This document shows, piece after piece, positions 1-10,350 of a stretch of DNA of 31,754 nt. The stretch's first letter is position 1. Each line of letters opens with the position of its first letter. Under the pieces are notes generated by a model that saw only the letters and a list, made by a program, of their open reading frames with translations, did no database searches and was not told where the DNA came from. Source of the DNA: Silene noctiflora (taxonomy: Eukaryota > Streptophyta > Magnoliopsida > Caryophyllales > Caryophyllaceae); assembly GCA_009801015.1 (NCBI GenBank), contig VHZZ01000003.1, forward strand, positions 329,335 to 361,088, written 5' to 3'. Made by a program: the position numbers and the translations under genes.

Positions 1-2
1 AA

Positions 3-188
3 GCTAACAGCCTCATCTCAGGATTACAGTTGAAGATTTGGGAGCAACCATACACAGCTGATGCATCCAGTTTTACCTATCCTGAGTCCAGAAAGCTTAT
101 CTCCTTGATGTGTGTGTTGCACCAGTATGTGTTCGCGTCTTTCATTAGCAGTCACAGTTCAGCAAGCATCCATCTCCATCATTCATAA
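3..188 (+). CDS. Possible 3' end of an unrecognised gene (partial)
   Basis: An open frame enters from the left edge and runs 61 codons to a TAA at 186-188, ending in a Ser/His-rich tail. I do not recognise the protein, and the whole stretch could equally be 3' UTR of a gene lying off the window. There is no downstream exon signal I trust. The single N at 225 lies beyond the stop. Confidence 0.2.
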   Translation, partial: ANSLISGLQLKIWEQPYTADASSFTYPESRKLISLMCVLHQYVFASFISSHSSASIHLHHS

Positions 189-515
189 TATAGCCGGCTT
201 ACTTTTTGGATGTTTACGGTGATCNTCCCTTTCGTATTTTGGGTTGAACCAAAGAGAAGATGAAGCCATGGAACTCTTACACGAGTACACGACTCAAGAA
301 GAATACTGCCAATGTAAAATGGATCACTTGGTGTATCAAAATACAGGGACCTACAGGCCTTCGTCGTTCTTTATCCCAATCTTTTTGGACCGAACGACTG
401 TTTATTAAACTCGCTTTCGAGACTACTTTATTGTTACTTGGAAAGCATCCCGTATTCCCATGTTTCAGACGCCCAGTTCTCTGTACTTTGTTGCATCTAA
501 ACTATTCAAAAGGGC
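189..515. other. Intergenic or 3' UTR sequence, no feature seen
   Basis: This stretch lies between the possible gene end and the tRNA. An 88-codon ATG frame at 260-526 has no recognisable domain and is probably chance. Confidence 0.4.
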
Positions 516-523
516 AAAAAAAA
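516..523 (-). terminator. RNA polymerase III terminator of tRNA-Cys
   Basis: A run of eight T on the minus strand begins 11 nt past the 3' end of the tRNA. Oligo-T is the standard Pol III stop signal. Confidence 0.75.
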
Positions 524-533
524 TAAATTGATG

Positions 534-605
534 AGGGCCCAACCGGGATCGAACCGGTGACCTCTTGATCTGCAGTCAAATGCTCTACCACTGAGCTATG
601 GACCC
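534..605 (-). tRNA. tRNA-Cys (GCA)
   Basis: The minus strand folds as a complete 72-nt tRNA. The acceptor stem pairs GGGTCCA with TGGGCCC with one G-U, the discriminator is U73 (typical of Cys), and the D arm begins TAGCTCAGTGG (A box). The anticodon loop TTGACTGCAGATCAA carries GCA, and the T arm has GGTTCGATCCC (B box). There is no intron and no encoded CCA, as expected for a plant nuclear gene. The near-perfect stems and the terminator suggest it is functional. It decodes UGC and UGU codons. Confidence 0.96.
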
Positions 606-997
606 CTTTGCTCTATTAATTTTTATTTTGTTTATTTGTTAATAAAACTTGTACCAATTGTTTCTACTTTCTACCCTTCCACTGCACATATTGATTTTAC
701 AACAACTATACATCTCATCAAGTTATAATTGTAAATAATATAATTATAGAATCGATAATTCACAAATTTCATATCATTATCTAAATCCACAAGTTATCAA
801 AATAAAAAAAAGATGTACAACAATAATCAAAACACTAAAACGAATGACTGAAAACATATACGAGTATATCAATACAAAATAAAAAATACTCATATAAGAC
901 AAACTTATTCAAATATATCGTAGAACCGTCCTATTTCAAGTAGGTGGCATCCGTCTTATACCACATTAACATAAAACCGTTTATTAATTAAAACAAA
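606..997. other. AT-rich intergenic sequence
   Basis: No coding potential or clear repeat is seen. The upstream flank of the tRNA is AT-rich, as usual for plant tRNA genes. Confidence 0.5.
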
Positions 998-1442
998 ACT
1001 AGCTTTTCTACCCGTGAAAATCACGGGTGTGTTTGAGACTAATTATTTAAGTTAGTTTACGCATGACTGTAATCTCATTAATATGAAACATGTTCATTGC
1101 AATATATTCTTCTTTGTTNCNTATGATAANATGGCTTTAGAAGANTATNCTTGTACTATAATATTTTAAATTTACGAAGCTATATAATAGTTGAAGACNA
1201 ATTTNAGTANGTTCTTTAAATTTACGAAGCTATTTTAAGTACGTTCTTTGAACNAAATATGTTATTTTATTTTGTTAAAGCTCTTTTTATATGTAACCAA
1301 TTTGTTAAAATTAACGGGTACAATTATACAATAAAATATTGCACAATTAAATTAATATGATGTTGTAAGAATAAAATGATAAAAGCTTATTTATATGTTC
1401 AATTTATATGCCCGTGCAATTTTACACGAGTCCTAAGCTAGT
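998..1442. mobile_element. Non-autonomous TIR element with CCCGTG motifs
   Basis: The left end begins ACTAGCTTTTCTACCCGTG and the right end, read inverted, begins ACTAGCTTAGGACTCGTG. Both are followed by AAAAT and CACGGG, giving imperfect terminal inverted repeats of about 30 bp. The left end also holds a small palindrome (CCCGTGAAAATCACGGG). The interior is AT-rich and non-coding and contains several single Ns. I see no convincing target-site duplication, so the superfamily is unassigned. Confidence 0.55.
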
Positions 1443-1943
1443 AAGAGACGATAACATTTACAAATGTAATCAAAGTTATAATGATGTAATGTGAATTTTT
1501 TTTCCGAGATAACTTATTTTACGAAAGAATCCTAAAATTAAAATTTAGAATTTACTTTCATGTCTAATTGTTGTTTAATTTATTTTAAAGTTTAAGAGAT
1601 AATTTTTTATTTTTTAAATAACAAATAATAGTGTAACATTTTCTAAAATTCATTTAAAAGAAGGAATGTTTTTTTTTTTTTTTTTTAGATGAGTTGGTGA
1701 TGTGGAGGTGGGTTATGTACATACTTGAAAATGTTGATGTGGCATTAAAATAGATGGTTAATTTGTATTTTTATTATTATATATAGATATGTCGGATACC
1801 GAACTGGAAACCGAAAAATGTCAAGAATAAAGACTTGTAGGAACATCTAAGCATATAGATCGAGTGCTCGAAACCTCCAGGCTCCAACCCACTCATCAAA
1901 AATGCTTTCCAATTAATTCAAGTTGACAAAATCACAAAACTTT
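1443..1943. other. AT-rich upstream region of the PIRL-type gene
   Basis: Non-coding DNA with a T-run near 1669-1687. No gene is seen. The last part is the likely promoter of the LRR gene. Confidence 0.45.
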
Positions 1944-1953
1944 CTATAAATAC
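1944..1953 (+). promoter_or_regulatory. TATA box of the PIRL-type gene
   Basis: CTATAAATAC lies 54 bp before the proposed ATG at 2008, which leaves room for transcription start about 30 bp downstream and a short leader. Confidence 0.55.
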
Positions 1954-2007
1954 AAAATCATCAACTTTACTCAATTGGGTGATTCTATAATTGAGAAACT
2001 CATAAAA

Positions 2008-4242
2008 ATGAAGCACCCAATTGAGGAAAATAATCAACAATTTTCTCAAATTTCTGATTTGGGTTCTTCATCAATTACTCAATCATCTTTTGGTTAGTCC
2101 CTTTTGATTTTTTTTTAATTAATTCTTAATTAATTACTCTTTTTTACTGTTTTGATTATATAATCTCGTTGAACTTGATTAGCTAGTACTCCCCGTTCAT
2201 TTCATTTTCATACGTTTGTTTAATATATGCGACGAGAAGTATGGTTTATCTTCATGGTTTGACTTTTTGTTCCATTCATCTACACTACTCCCTCCCTCCG
2301 ATCCAGACAAATGGTAACATCGGGAAAAAGTGATTATTTAAGAAAAGGTGGAAAAGTGAGGGGTAAAGTAGGAAAGTTTGATTGGGGCCACATGGGTTTA
2401 TGTGGTAGGTAGTTGGTGAGTGGGTGGTAAAGTTGTAAATAGGTGGTGGATGTAAGGGTAATTTAGTCATTTTTCATGCCAAATATGGTATGTTACCATT
2501 GCTGTGGTTCATCCATTTTAGGTAAGTGTTACCATCTGTCTGGATCGGAGGGAGTATTATTTAGTGGCGGAATCAGGATTTAAAGGTAGCGGGTAAAATA
2601 ATGTATGGGAGATGTATTATTCATGCAATTGAGTACATTAGAAAAATATATCGGAAATTTTAACTAAAAGTTTCGAATTTTTCATTGTTGTGGCCGATTG
2701 CCCACTAGCCCCCTCATTCCGCCACTGCTTCAGTTGATTTTGCGTTCCATTAGGCTGAATCATTTGTTTAACTTTGATTAAAATACCTCTGATACCGAAT
2801 AAAAAGTTAAAACAAATGAATGGGACGGAGGGAGGTACCTTTTGTTCAGCTTGGTGATGATATTGCTTAATGTAGCCCCCTCATTCCGCCACTGCTTTTT
2901 ATACGAGAATTGGGATTATACTGTAAAATTCATGTGTAGACATTGTTTTATATGAGATGAAAAAGATAACAGCTTTTTTACACTCCCATATGGGGATAAG
3001 TTTTTACACGAATTTAGTGTAAAACCGTTTTACACAACATTAACTAGTAGTGTATAATTTAACGTTGAGGGTCGGTGATGATATTGCTTAATGTAGGAAG
3101 TGGGTGTACTGAAAAGATGAATCTCATCAAGGTGGCTGCTCTTTTCGAGTACTATGCCGAAAATGGTGTAACAGTCCTTGATCTTGAAGGAAAGTTAGTG
3201 GATAAAGTAGAGTGGCTTCCTTTAACCCTAGTGAAATTGTCCAATTTGACTGAAATCAACTTATCGAAAAATGAAATCATGGCGCTTCCAGCGAACATAG
3301 GCGAGCTCAAAGCGTTGAGAATGTTTGACATCCACTCGAATCAGCTCATTAACCTTCCCGGGTCAATTGGGGAGCTCTTGAATCTTACATACATTGATCT
3401 TCATGCAAATAGGCTAAAATCGCTTCCTGATTCCTTTGGAAACTTAGTGGGACTTATTTATCTTGATTTGAGCTCTAATAAGTTCACTCAGTTGCCTCAG
3501 TCAATTGGCGGTCTTACATCATTGGAGAAGTTGGATCTTAAGTCGAATGAGCTCGAAGAGCTCCCTTGTGCTATTGGTTCATGCATATCACTGTTGGAAT
3601 TACGGGTTGATTTTAATTTTCTGAAAGCTCTTCCTGAGACGATTGGGAACCTTGGAAGTCTTAAGATTTTGACTTTACGCTACAATCGCTTGAAGAATCT
3701 GCCTACAACGATGGGCAGTCTTCAGAGTCTTGAAGAAGTGTACCTCAGCTTTAACGAGCTTGAATCCATACCCGAGTCTTTATGTTCAATCATAAAATTG
3801 AGAAAATTGGACATTGGGAACAATTTTGTCGATCTCACTTCCTTGCCAAGCTCAATTGGCGACCTTGCATTGCTCGAGGAACTGGACATAAGCTATGACC
3901 AGATAAAAGTTCTGCCAGGCTCTTTCAAGTTCTTATGTAGTCTTCGAGTTTTTCTTGCTGATCAGACCCCGCTTGTAATTCCTCCTAGAGAAGTTGCAAA
4001 ATTGGGAGCTCAGGTAACTCTTTTCTGTTCTGTAATCAACATTATTCAGTTCTTAATGTGGTTTATTAATCAGTTTCGGTGCTGTAATATCTTCATTCAT
4101 TTCCTGTATTCAGGCTGTTGTCCAATACATGGCCGAGCTCAAGGATAGTCGAGACACACTTCCAAACAGAATCATGTCGAAAAAGAGTGGATTTTGGTCC
4201 TGCATTCTATCTTGTTTTTGCCTCAACGATCTACTCCCTTAA
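2008..4242 (+). CDS. Plant intracellular Ras-group LRR protein (PIRL), three exons
   Basis: Exons are 2008-2092, 3097-4013 and 4114-4242, encoding 376 residues. Donors and acceptors (TTTTG/GTTAGT, GTAG/GAAGTG, CAG/GTAACT, TTCAG/GCTG) keep phase throughout. Exon 2 starts near the family-like EKMNLIKVAAL segment and then carries about ten 23-residue leucine-rich repeats (pattern LxxLPxxIGxLxxLxxLxL), residues about 50-320. The last exon gives GAQ-AVVQYMAEL and a Lys/Cys-rich tail. PIRLs are cytosolic LRR scaffolds related to animal Shoc2/Ras-binding LRRs, and several are needed for pollen development. From memory, the C-terminal AVVQYM segment resembles the PIRL4/5 group, but those proteins have a much longer N-terminal region. 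Here only 29 residues precede the LRR part, so exon 1 is the least certain piece. AATAAATAAA at 4344-4353 is a good poly(A) signal. Confidence 0.88.
2288..2554. mobile_element. Stowaway-type MITE in PIRL intron 1
   Basis: Inverted ends are CTCCCTCCCTCCGATCCAGA on the left and, read inverted, CTCCCTCCGATCCAGACAGA on the right, both continuing into TGGTAACA. TA dinucleotides flank both sides (2286-2287, 2555-2556). The 267-bp interior is non-coding; a 61-codon minus-strand frame inside it is chance. Confidence 0.85.
2740..2837. mobile_element. Degenerate Stowaway-type MITE remnant
   Basis: The right end reads AACAAATGAATGGGACGGAG, followed by GGAGG. The left end keeps only the inner part (AATCATTTGTTTAACTTT). 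The outer left terminal repeat has decayed. Confidence 0.6.
2853..3096 (+). repeat. Duplicated 3' splice-site segment in PIRL intron 1
   Basis: The 23 bp ending at the exon 2 acceptor (3074-3096, GGTGATGATATTGC to TTAATGTAG) occur identically at 2853-2875. The upstream copy runs directly into a second duplicated block: 25 bp at 2873-2897 identical to 2706-2730 (TAGCCCCCTCATTCCGCC and on). Confidence 0.85.
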
Positions 4243-4436
4243 AAGGCGAGCAGGTAATGTAATGGAGCACTGATACTCATGATATGGGCTCAAACTTGTC
4301 TGCATTGAAATTGCCCTCGCAGACCATGGCTTCTTCGGTACCAAATAAATAAAGGGCAGTTCGAAGTAGAATCCAAACTCACTATCCCTCCCTGTATATT
4401 ACTCCGCCCTTATTTACTCCTTACAATTTCTGATTA

Positions 4437-4516
4437 AAGACCGTTGTATGAACCATGATTGTAATCAGTGGGGTTATTTGGATCCATTTCACCATAACAA
4501 CTCATACAACGGTCTT
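4437..4516. mobile_element. Short MITE or inverted repeat in the PIRL 3' flank
   Basis: A perfect 15-bp inverted pair, AAGACCGTTGTATGA and its complement TCATACAACGGTCTT, bounds an 80-bp stretch. The same GGTCTTA core recurs near 6030 and 6092. Confidence 0.6.
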
Positions 4517-4889
4517 AAACAAGATGTATCGATTTTCTTGTTACCCTTTGTGTGCTGTACAAATTCCTGATAGAGCTGTCTTAACTCTGAACTGATTCCT
4601 GTAACATATAATAAGCATTGTTGTACATGTTATCTTCACAATCACCAATTGCTCTTCTTAGTTCTTACATGATTTAATGGTACGACAGTGCAGGACCGTT
4701 AAAACTATTGCTCATATGACACGATTTTCCTTCCGGAATGAGTTGGAATCGGCTAATATGCAACTTTCCCTGATTATTTAGACGATTGTACTCTGTACTG
4801 AATAGTGATTTCATTCTGGTGTTAAGACAATTATACTTCCTCTTGTTTGTGGGTTCAAATTTCATCTAATCTTGCCTTTCGAAAATATA
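4517..4889. other. Intergenic sequence after the PIRL gene
   Basis: No gene is seen. A 63-codon minus-strand frame at 4674-4865 has no recognisable domain. Confidence 0.4.
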
Positions 4890-5011
4890 CTCCCTCCGTC
4901 CCTGTCATTTGTTTACTATTCCATTTGGGGTCTCAGTCAATTATTTATCTTTCTATTTTAAGAATGCATTTGATTAGTAATACCAAAGATAAACAAATGA
5001 GACAGAGAGGG
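4890..5011. mobile_element. Stowaway-type MITE
   Basis: The left end is CTCCCTCCGTCCCTGTCATT, the right end ACAAATGAGACAGAGAGGG, with TA at 4888-4889 and 5012-5013. The interior segment with TTTCTATTTTAAGAATGCAT is shared with the element at 29935-30134, so the two belong to one family. Confidence 0.8.
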
Positions 5012-5013
5012 TA

Positions 5014-5437
5014 ACAAAGTGATGGTTAAACTATTGATTTTCACAAAAGTTTTCAATTATTGATTTTCAAATTTCGGTTTATCATAAACTATACTTAACT
5101 CTACTAGAATTTCCACTATAGGATTTGGGGTATTTTGTCGAATTAGTGTAAAAAAAAAAATCGTATCACTTAGGTCCTCAATCAACGATTAAAATCGTAT
5201 TTTTCCTATTAAACTAAAAAAAAGGTCAAATTAACCCAATTGAGTCAAATCTTCGAATACCGACAACAACTTAATGTGTAAACCCCTCCCAAACTCTCAC
5301 AATCCCAAACGTAATCTCCTCACCTTCGAGAAGTCGGAAATCAAACCCTTAATGACTTAATTAAATGAAAATAATTTCAATACCCATTATTAACCATGTC
5401 TTACCAACTTTAAACTCCCTATCAAAGTTCTAATTTT

Positions 5438-5470
<33 letters not shown>

Positions 5471-6382
5471 ATTAAATTAGCTCAATCAAAATCCCAAAAT
5501 CATCAAAACGACACCGTTTTAAATCTCAAGTAGTTGGCCAACATCAACATGTTTCCTTGTCAATGTTGAACTTCCTCCTCCCCCACAACTTCAAAAAATA
5601 TCAGGTGACTTTTTTTTCCTTTTTTTTTTTTTAATTAATTATTTTTAGCATCATAAGTTTAGATATATAAAGTTTTAATCTTTTGGGTTAATTTAATCTT
5701 TTGATTTTTCTTGCTTATTTTTAGTTAAATTTGGTAAGTTGGGATCCCAATACAATACACCAACTTGTGTTAAGTTTCGAGAGCAAAAGACTCGTTATTT
5801 TTTGGTTATGTATTTATATCGTATATGATGGGATAAAGTAAAATGACTCGTTGAACCGGTTAGACTGTTATTCTTTTTATAGTAGTGAAGTAAAAGTCTT
5901 GATGCAATTTTCGAAGCAATTTTTATTGGGGTTATCTTAAATGAGCCTCTTTGTATTGCTAACACGGGTTAAGTTGTGTGCATCCAGTCCCCCTTGTGAT
6001 TTTGGCTTAAAGTTATTATTGTGTATAACGGTCTTACTGAATGATTGGGACGGAGGGAGTGTAACGTAGTTATTATATCATGTTGTATGACGGTCTTACT
6101 GAATGTGCGACAAAGTGAAGTGTCGATGTAACATAGCCCGAGATTGTAATCTTTACATCTTCAGGGTTTACTTTTAAAGGAGCTTTGTTTATGAAGAGTT
6201 TTGCTATTTGATCTATGCTTAGTTGTTGAAGTTGTGTCGAAAGAAGTTTTGTGTCGACAGAATACAGATATTGTTGAGAAAAGGCTGTTATGCTGTGTCA
6301 AGGTATATAGTAATTTGGAGAATGTTACATCTGTGTTTCAGGTTGATTGTCGGTGTATTGTTGCTGTTAAAGTAGTGCTACA
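5014..6382 (+). other. Upstream and leader region of the EYA gene
   Basis: AT-rich DNA with a 30-base A-run at 5439-5468. A possible non-coding first exon ends near 5605 (TATCAG/GTGACT), with an acceptor at about 6341 (TGTTTCAG/GTTG) before the ATG at 6383; this leader intron is my inference. A local direct duplication (CGGTCTTACTGAATG at 6029-6043 and 6091-6105) carries a stray Stowaway end (GGGACGGAGGGAGT) between the copies. Confidence 0.4.
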
Positions 6383-8835
6383 ATGACTGATCATGGAGGA
6401 AGTCAACCAGAGACGGAAAAAGTGGAGCGCATTTCTGAAAATGCTACTGATCGTAAAATGATTGTCTACATTTGGGATATGGATGAGACACTCATATTGC
6501 TCAAATCTTTGTTGGATGGGACATATGCAGCAGCATACGGAGGTTTGAAGGATACACAACGGGCCTTTGATATTGGGAAGATGTGGGAGAAACTGATTCT
6601 TGATGTTTGTGATAATTACTTCTTCTATGAACAAGTATGTTACCTAGTTTATCGTCATTAAATAATTGTTCTTTTTTATTCTGACTATTCTCGTGTGATT
6701 GAATGCTGGCAGACTGGCAGTGCATCTGCATACTTCTGTAAATCATCTACTATGTTCAGTGCTCCATTTCTGTCTGAACTTTTGCTGGTGTCCTTTTGTT
6801 TCTGCAGATTGAGAATTACAACCAACCGGCTATTAAGGCCTTGGATCAATACGATGATGGGGCTGATCTATCAAATTATGATTTTGCGCAAGACAGCTTA
6901 GGTCCTCCAGTGGATGACCTCAACAAAAGAAAACTTTCATATCGTCATCGGATTATAGATAACAAGTACAAACAGGTTCGGTAATGGACACCTTCACTTT
7001 GCATGTACCTGAATGTTTTAGTTACTAATCTATATATTCACTTAACCGCTGTCAACTCCTATAGGCGTTATCAAGAATTAGTGACATTCTAGTTACGGCA
7101 ATTCCATATTTTCAGCAGGCCCTTAATGTACCAAATTTATGTTAATAGTCTTCAATAGTTCAATAGTCACTGGAACACATAAAACAGTTATACGATGTGC
7201 TGACGTACAAGGCTACATCTATTGTCCTGTTATGTTAAAATTACTCAGAATTTTATTTTCGCCCTTGACAATAATTTCCTTGGGTACTTCTAACTTCAGT
7301 GGATGATTTTCTTCAATTTTAGGGTTTGCATTCTATACTTGACCAGAAGACAATTGATCATTGGAATGAACTGTACGAGATGACGGACACTTACACTGAA
7401 GGATGGCTCTCTTCTGGTATGCAGTGTTCTGAGTTACACACCATTGTGACCAACATAGAACAATCCATAATTGCGTAAGGAATTAGATATAACAGAAACT
7501 GAATAAGTTGTAGAAATCGGTCTTCTGTGGCGTGTCATTTTGGAGGTGCATTCTAGCCAACAGTTATTCATTAAAATGTCATTTCTCCGGTTTTACCATC
7601 CTATATATCTTATCAACATACACTCGATAATGCTGAAGCACTATGATGTCAAATGTCCATTGTATTGTACTATGTCATTATCAGGTTTCAGTCTGAACTC
7701 CAGTTAGATTTTTTTTTTGTACCATGTCATGGTTTTAGCAAAATCTATATTTGTGCGCCGATTAAGTAAAGAAGTAGAACCTGATGAGGTGGTAGAGTTC
7801 TGTCTTTTGTTATGTGCAATTTCGAGTATGCTTTTTGGTCACATATCATAACAAAACATTCTAGTGTGTCAAGAGTTCTTGCAAATGGTCGGTTGCACAT
7901 CCACACCTCTATGTTAACATTACCAAGAGTCTGCTTTACGGAATACCTATAATGATATTTTCGTTTTGATCAGCATTTTTACATTTTCATTCCCATTCTC
8001 TAGGCCCTGCCCTCTTGGAATTCTCCTGAACATGCATTTGATAATGCTGAAGCTGTCAAAAGTCCAAGTATACTGTGTCGTAGTCCAACTCCTGTCTGAA
8101 CAACTCCAGATAGTATATTGTTAATTCTTGGGTCGTTTTTACCTGCAGCACGAACCTTGCTGCAACATTGTTCAGCTCAGAGTGAATCCCCAACCCACGC
8201 TACTGCGACTAATGCTACGGATCTCCAATGCATTAGTATCTTGGTGACATCTGGATCACTGGTACCAAGCCTAGTCAAATGCTTACTTTTTCGATTGGAC
8301 AGCTTGATCACAAGTGAAAATGGTATGTTTGTTTCAAGGTTTTGCTCTTTGAAGTTATGGTTCGGTAATGTTCCTCTCATTTTGAGTCGGACACTGATAC
8401 TGTGCCTCTGTGATGTACGCAATTTGAATACCATCCTTTATATGCCTTATTTTTCAAACGTCTTCCTATTTCATTGACAAATTCAGTCCTGCAGAATCCG
8501 ACACTTTGGTTTCAGTTATTTATTTGGTTGTATGCATTTCAGTGTACAGCGCATGGGATGTAGGGAAGCTTCAATGTTTTTCATGGATAAGCGAGCGTTT
8601 CAATGGGCCTAACGTACAGTACTGTGTGATTGGGGATGGCTGGGAAGAGTGTGAAGCTGCAGAAATCCTGAGATGGCCTTTTATCAAAATCGAGCCTAAA
8701 CCTGACGGTTTCCACAGGTTCCCGGGCCTCACTCGACAAACCATTGGTTACTATCTTTCTGTGGTGTATGGAAAATCGGATGTCGAAAACGATGACCAAT
8801 TATCCACATCTACTCTGAACATTGGTTACACCTGA
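6383..8835 (+). CDS. EYA: Eyes absent (EYA) homologue, HAD-family phosphatase
   Basis: Five coding exons, 6383-6634, 6808-6975, 7323-7416, 8149-8322 and 8543-8835, join in phase to 326 residues, close to the usual plant EYA size. Motif I of the haloacid dehalogenase superfamily is WDMDET at residues 31-36, with Asp32 as predicted nucleophile and Asp34 as acid/base. Motif II is ILVTSGSLVP (about 202-211), followed by a candidate motif III lysine at about 215. Motif IV is VIGDGWEE (258-265), supplying Mg-binding acidic residues. The segments WDVGKLQCFSWI and RWPFIKI are also typical of the family. Animal EYA is a protein tyrosine phosphatase and cofactor; plant versions keep only the phosphatase domain, as here. 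The next base after each donor and the split codons (Ala172, Val230) agree with family sequence. Intron 3 (7417-8148) contains an internal duplication. Confidence 0.92.
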
Positions 8836-9208
8836 TTTTGTTTACTCATTATGTTTTCAAATTGTAACATTACAGTTCTACAATAAGCAAAATTATTAAT
8901 TTTATTTTTGTAAAATCCGGGAGGATTTTTTTTTTTTTTTTTTTTCCGAAATAAAACCACAAGGGTTATATTAGATTAGATTAAATTACCAATCTCCGAC
9001 ACCGCAACGTCATTAGTGATCGACCAATGATCGGTCGCTTTTAAGCATTTGGAATTTTTCATCTATTGAATGAGTTATTATAAATGGTTAATATTTTATC
9101 CATCGCAAATGAGAACTTCCATTTTAAAAACGTTTTTTCTAACGTTAAGGGCTACGGGCACCTGTTCAAAGCTTATTTCACTAAACAAAACTCATTTAGA
9201 GTGTTTTA
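8836..9208. other. 3' flank of the EYA gene
   Basis: Probable 3' UTR, then a T-run at about 8927-8945 and AT-rich DNA. No further gene is seen. Confidence 0.4.
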
Positions 9209-9357
9209 CTATCTGTCACAAGCTGAAGACGGATAGTGTCCTTCTCACAATATGCAAGTGACACTATCAATGGGGTGTTCCATTTCGCCCCCACTTGCCC
9301 TCCCACTTACATTATTGTGAGAGGGACACTCCGTCTCCAGCTTGTGACGGGAGGGAA
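9209..9357. mobile_element. Stowaway-like MITE (CCGTCACAAGC family)
   Basis: The left arm CTGTCACAAGCTGAAGACGG pairs with the right arm CCGTCTCCAGCTTGTGACGG, and inner arms with CTCACAAT/ATTGTGAG continue the stem. TA flanks both ends (9207-9208, 9358-9359). A second member of the family lies at 14012-14340. Confidence 0.75.
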
Positions 9358-9517
9358 TAACATGTTATTTTCGTTTTTATTGTTTAATCGAGGTGTATTT
9401 TAATAAAACGTGGAGAATATGTTAAGTCGGATGGAATATATGTCTAAAATTTCTACAAGAATGTATATTAGGTGACCGATATCATTTCATAGGCGTGAGT
9501 ACAATTTTTCAAGAGTT

Positions 9518-9727
9518 ATGGGGACGGAATTGTGCAAGCGTCGCCACATAGGTCCGGAGAATGAGGATCGTTTGAGTGAGCTGCACGAAGAAATTTTGTT
9601 ATCAATAATTTCTAAATTAACCTTGAACGAAGCTTTTAATTTCAGTCTTGTTTCTCGCCATTATGAATTTGTATGGCGATGTGTTCCAGTCTTGATCTTC
9701 AAAGATTCACAAGCTATGGAGGAGTAA
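9518..9727 (+). pseudogene. Isolated F-box fragment
   Basis: The 69-residue frame contains an F-box-like segment, residues about 17-60 (EDRLSELHEEILLSIISKL, then SLVSRHYEFVWRCVPVLIF), the start of F-box/LRR/FBD adaptors that bind SKP1 in SCF ubiquitin ligases. It then stops; a full protein would be roughly 300-450 residues and no LRR or FBD follows. GA/GTAAGC at about 9723 could be a splice donor, so a longer spliced gene is not excluded, but I find no continuing exon before the neighbouring gene. Most likely a truncated copy. Confidence 0.5.
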
Positions 9728-10350
9728 GCCGATGCCCTGGCGTGTCCAATGGGGGTAGTCGGGGTACAATTGAACTCCCGTTGGAAAATATATGTACAAT
9801 TTTAGTCAGGTAATAAAAAAGCTGAGACTTCGAAGACAATGTCCAAGCAGTAAGCACCACCGTATTTGTGCCCTGTAACTATATGTCGCCAATCAGCTTG
9901 TGTAAATAATAATTAACAGCGATACAAGCCAAGGAATTTCAAATTCCACCTACATATGAACAACTTACAGAGGACATAAAAAGGTAGGTTTTTCGAAATT
10001 TGTCTATAAGAATCACCAGCAAATAAAGATAAACCAGATGAATGTATCGATTAAATGGCAACACAAGAGTTAGATGGCGCAAAAACAGAGTGTATTCCCA
10101 ACTAAACCGTCTATGCGTCTACTGGAGTAGAAAGGTACAAGCTTACTCCACGGGTATATATCATATAAACACACAACCGCCATGCAAAAGCATATATCTG
10201 CAAAATACTGGGGACGAAGCTGTCCTTTAAATATAGCATAGAAGGCTCGTGTTTTCTTCAGCTATCCAATTCCCCTGACCGGCTATTGGTAATTTGGTAT
10301 ACGTCTCTTGGGCCCCACCCTGACCAAATAATTAAAATGCTGCTGCTAGA
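9728..10350. other. Intergenic DNA and 3' UTR of the minus-strand gene
   Basis: Contains the probable 3' UTR of the 165-residue protein gene. No other coding sequence is supported; a 62-codon plus-strand frame at 10042-10230 has no recognisable domain. Confidence 0.4.

Noticed and set aside
260-526. 88-codon plus-strand frame near the tRNA
   Set aside because: No domain, an odd composition, and it runs into the Pol III terminator region; probably chance.
3075-4148. Single-exon LRR protein from ATG 3075 to 4148
   Set aside because: The first residues are intron sequence and the last 45 residues are read-through of the second intron; the spliced model restores the family C terminus.
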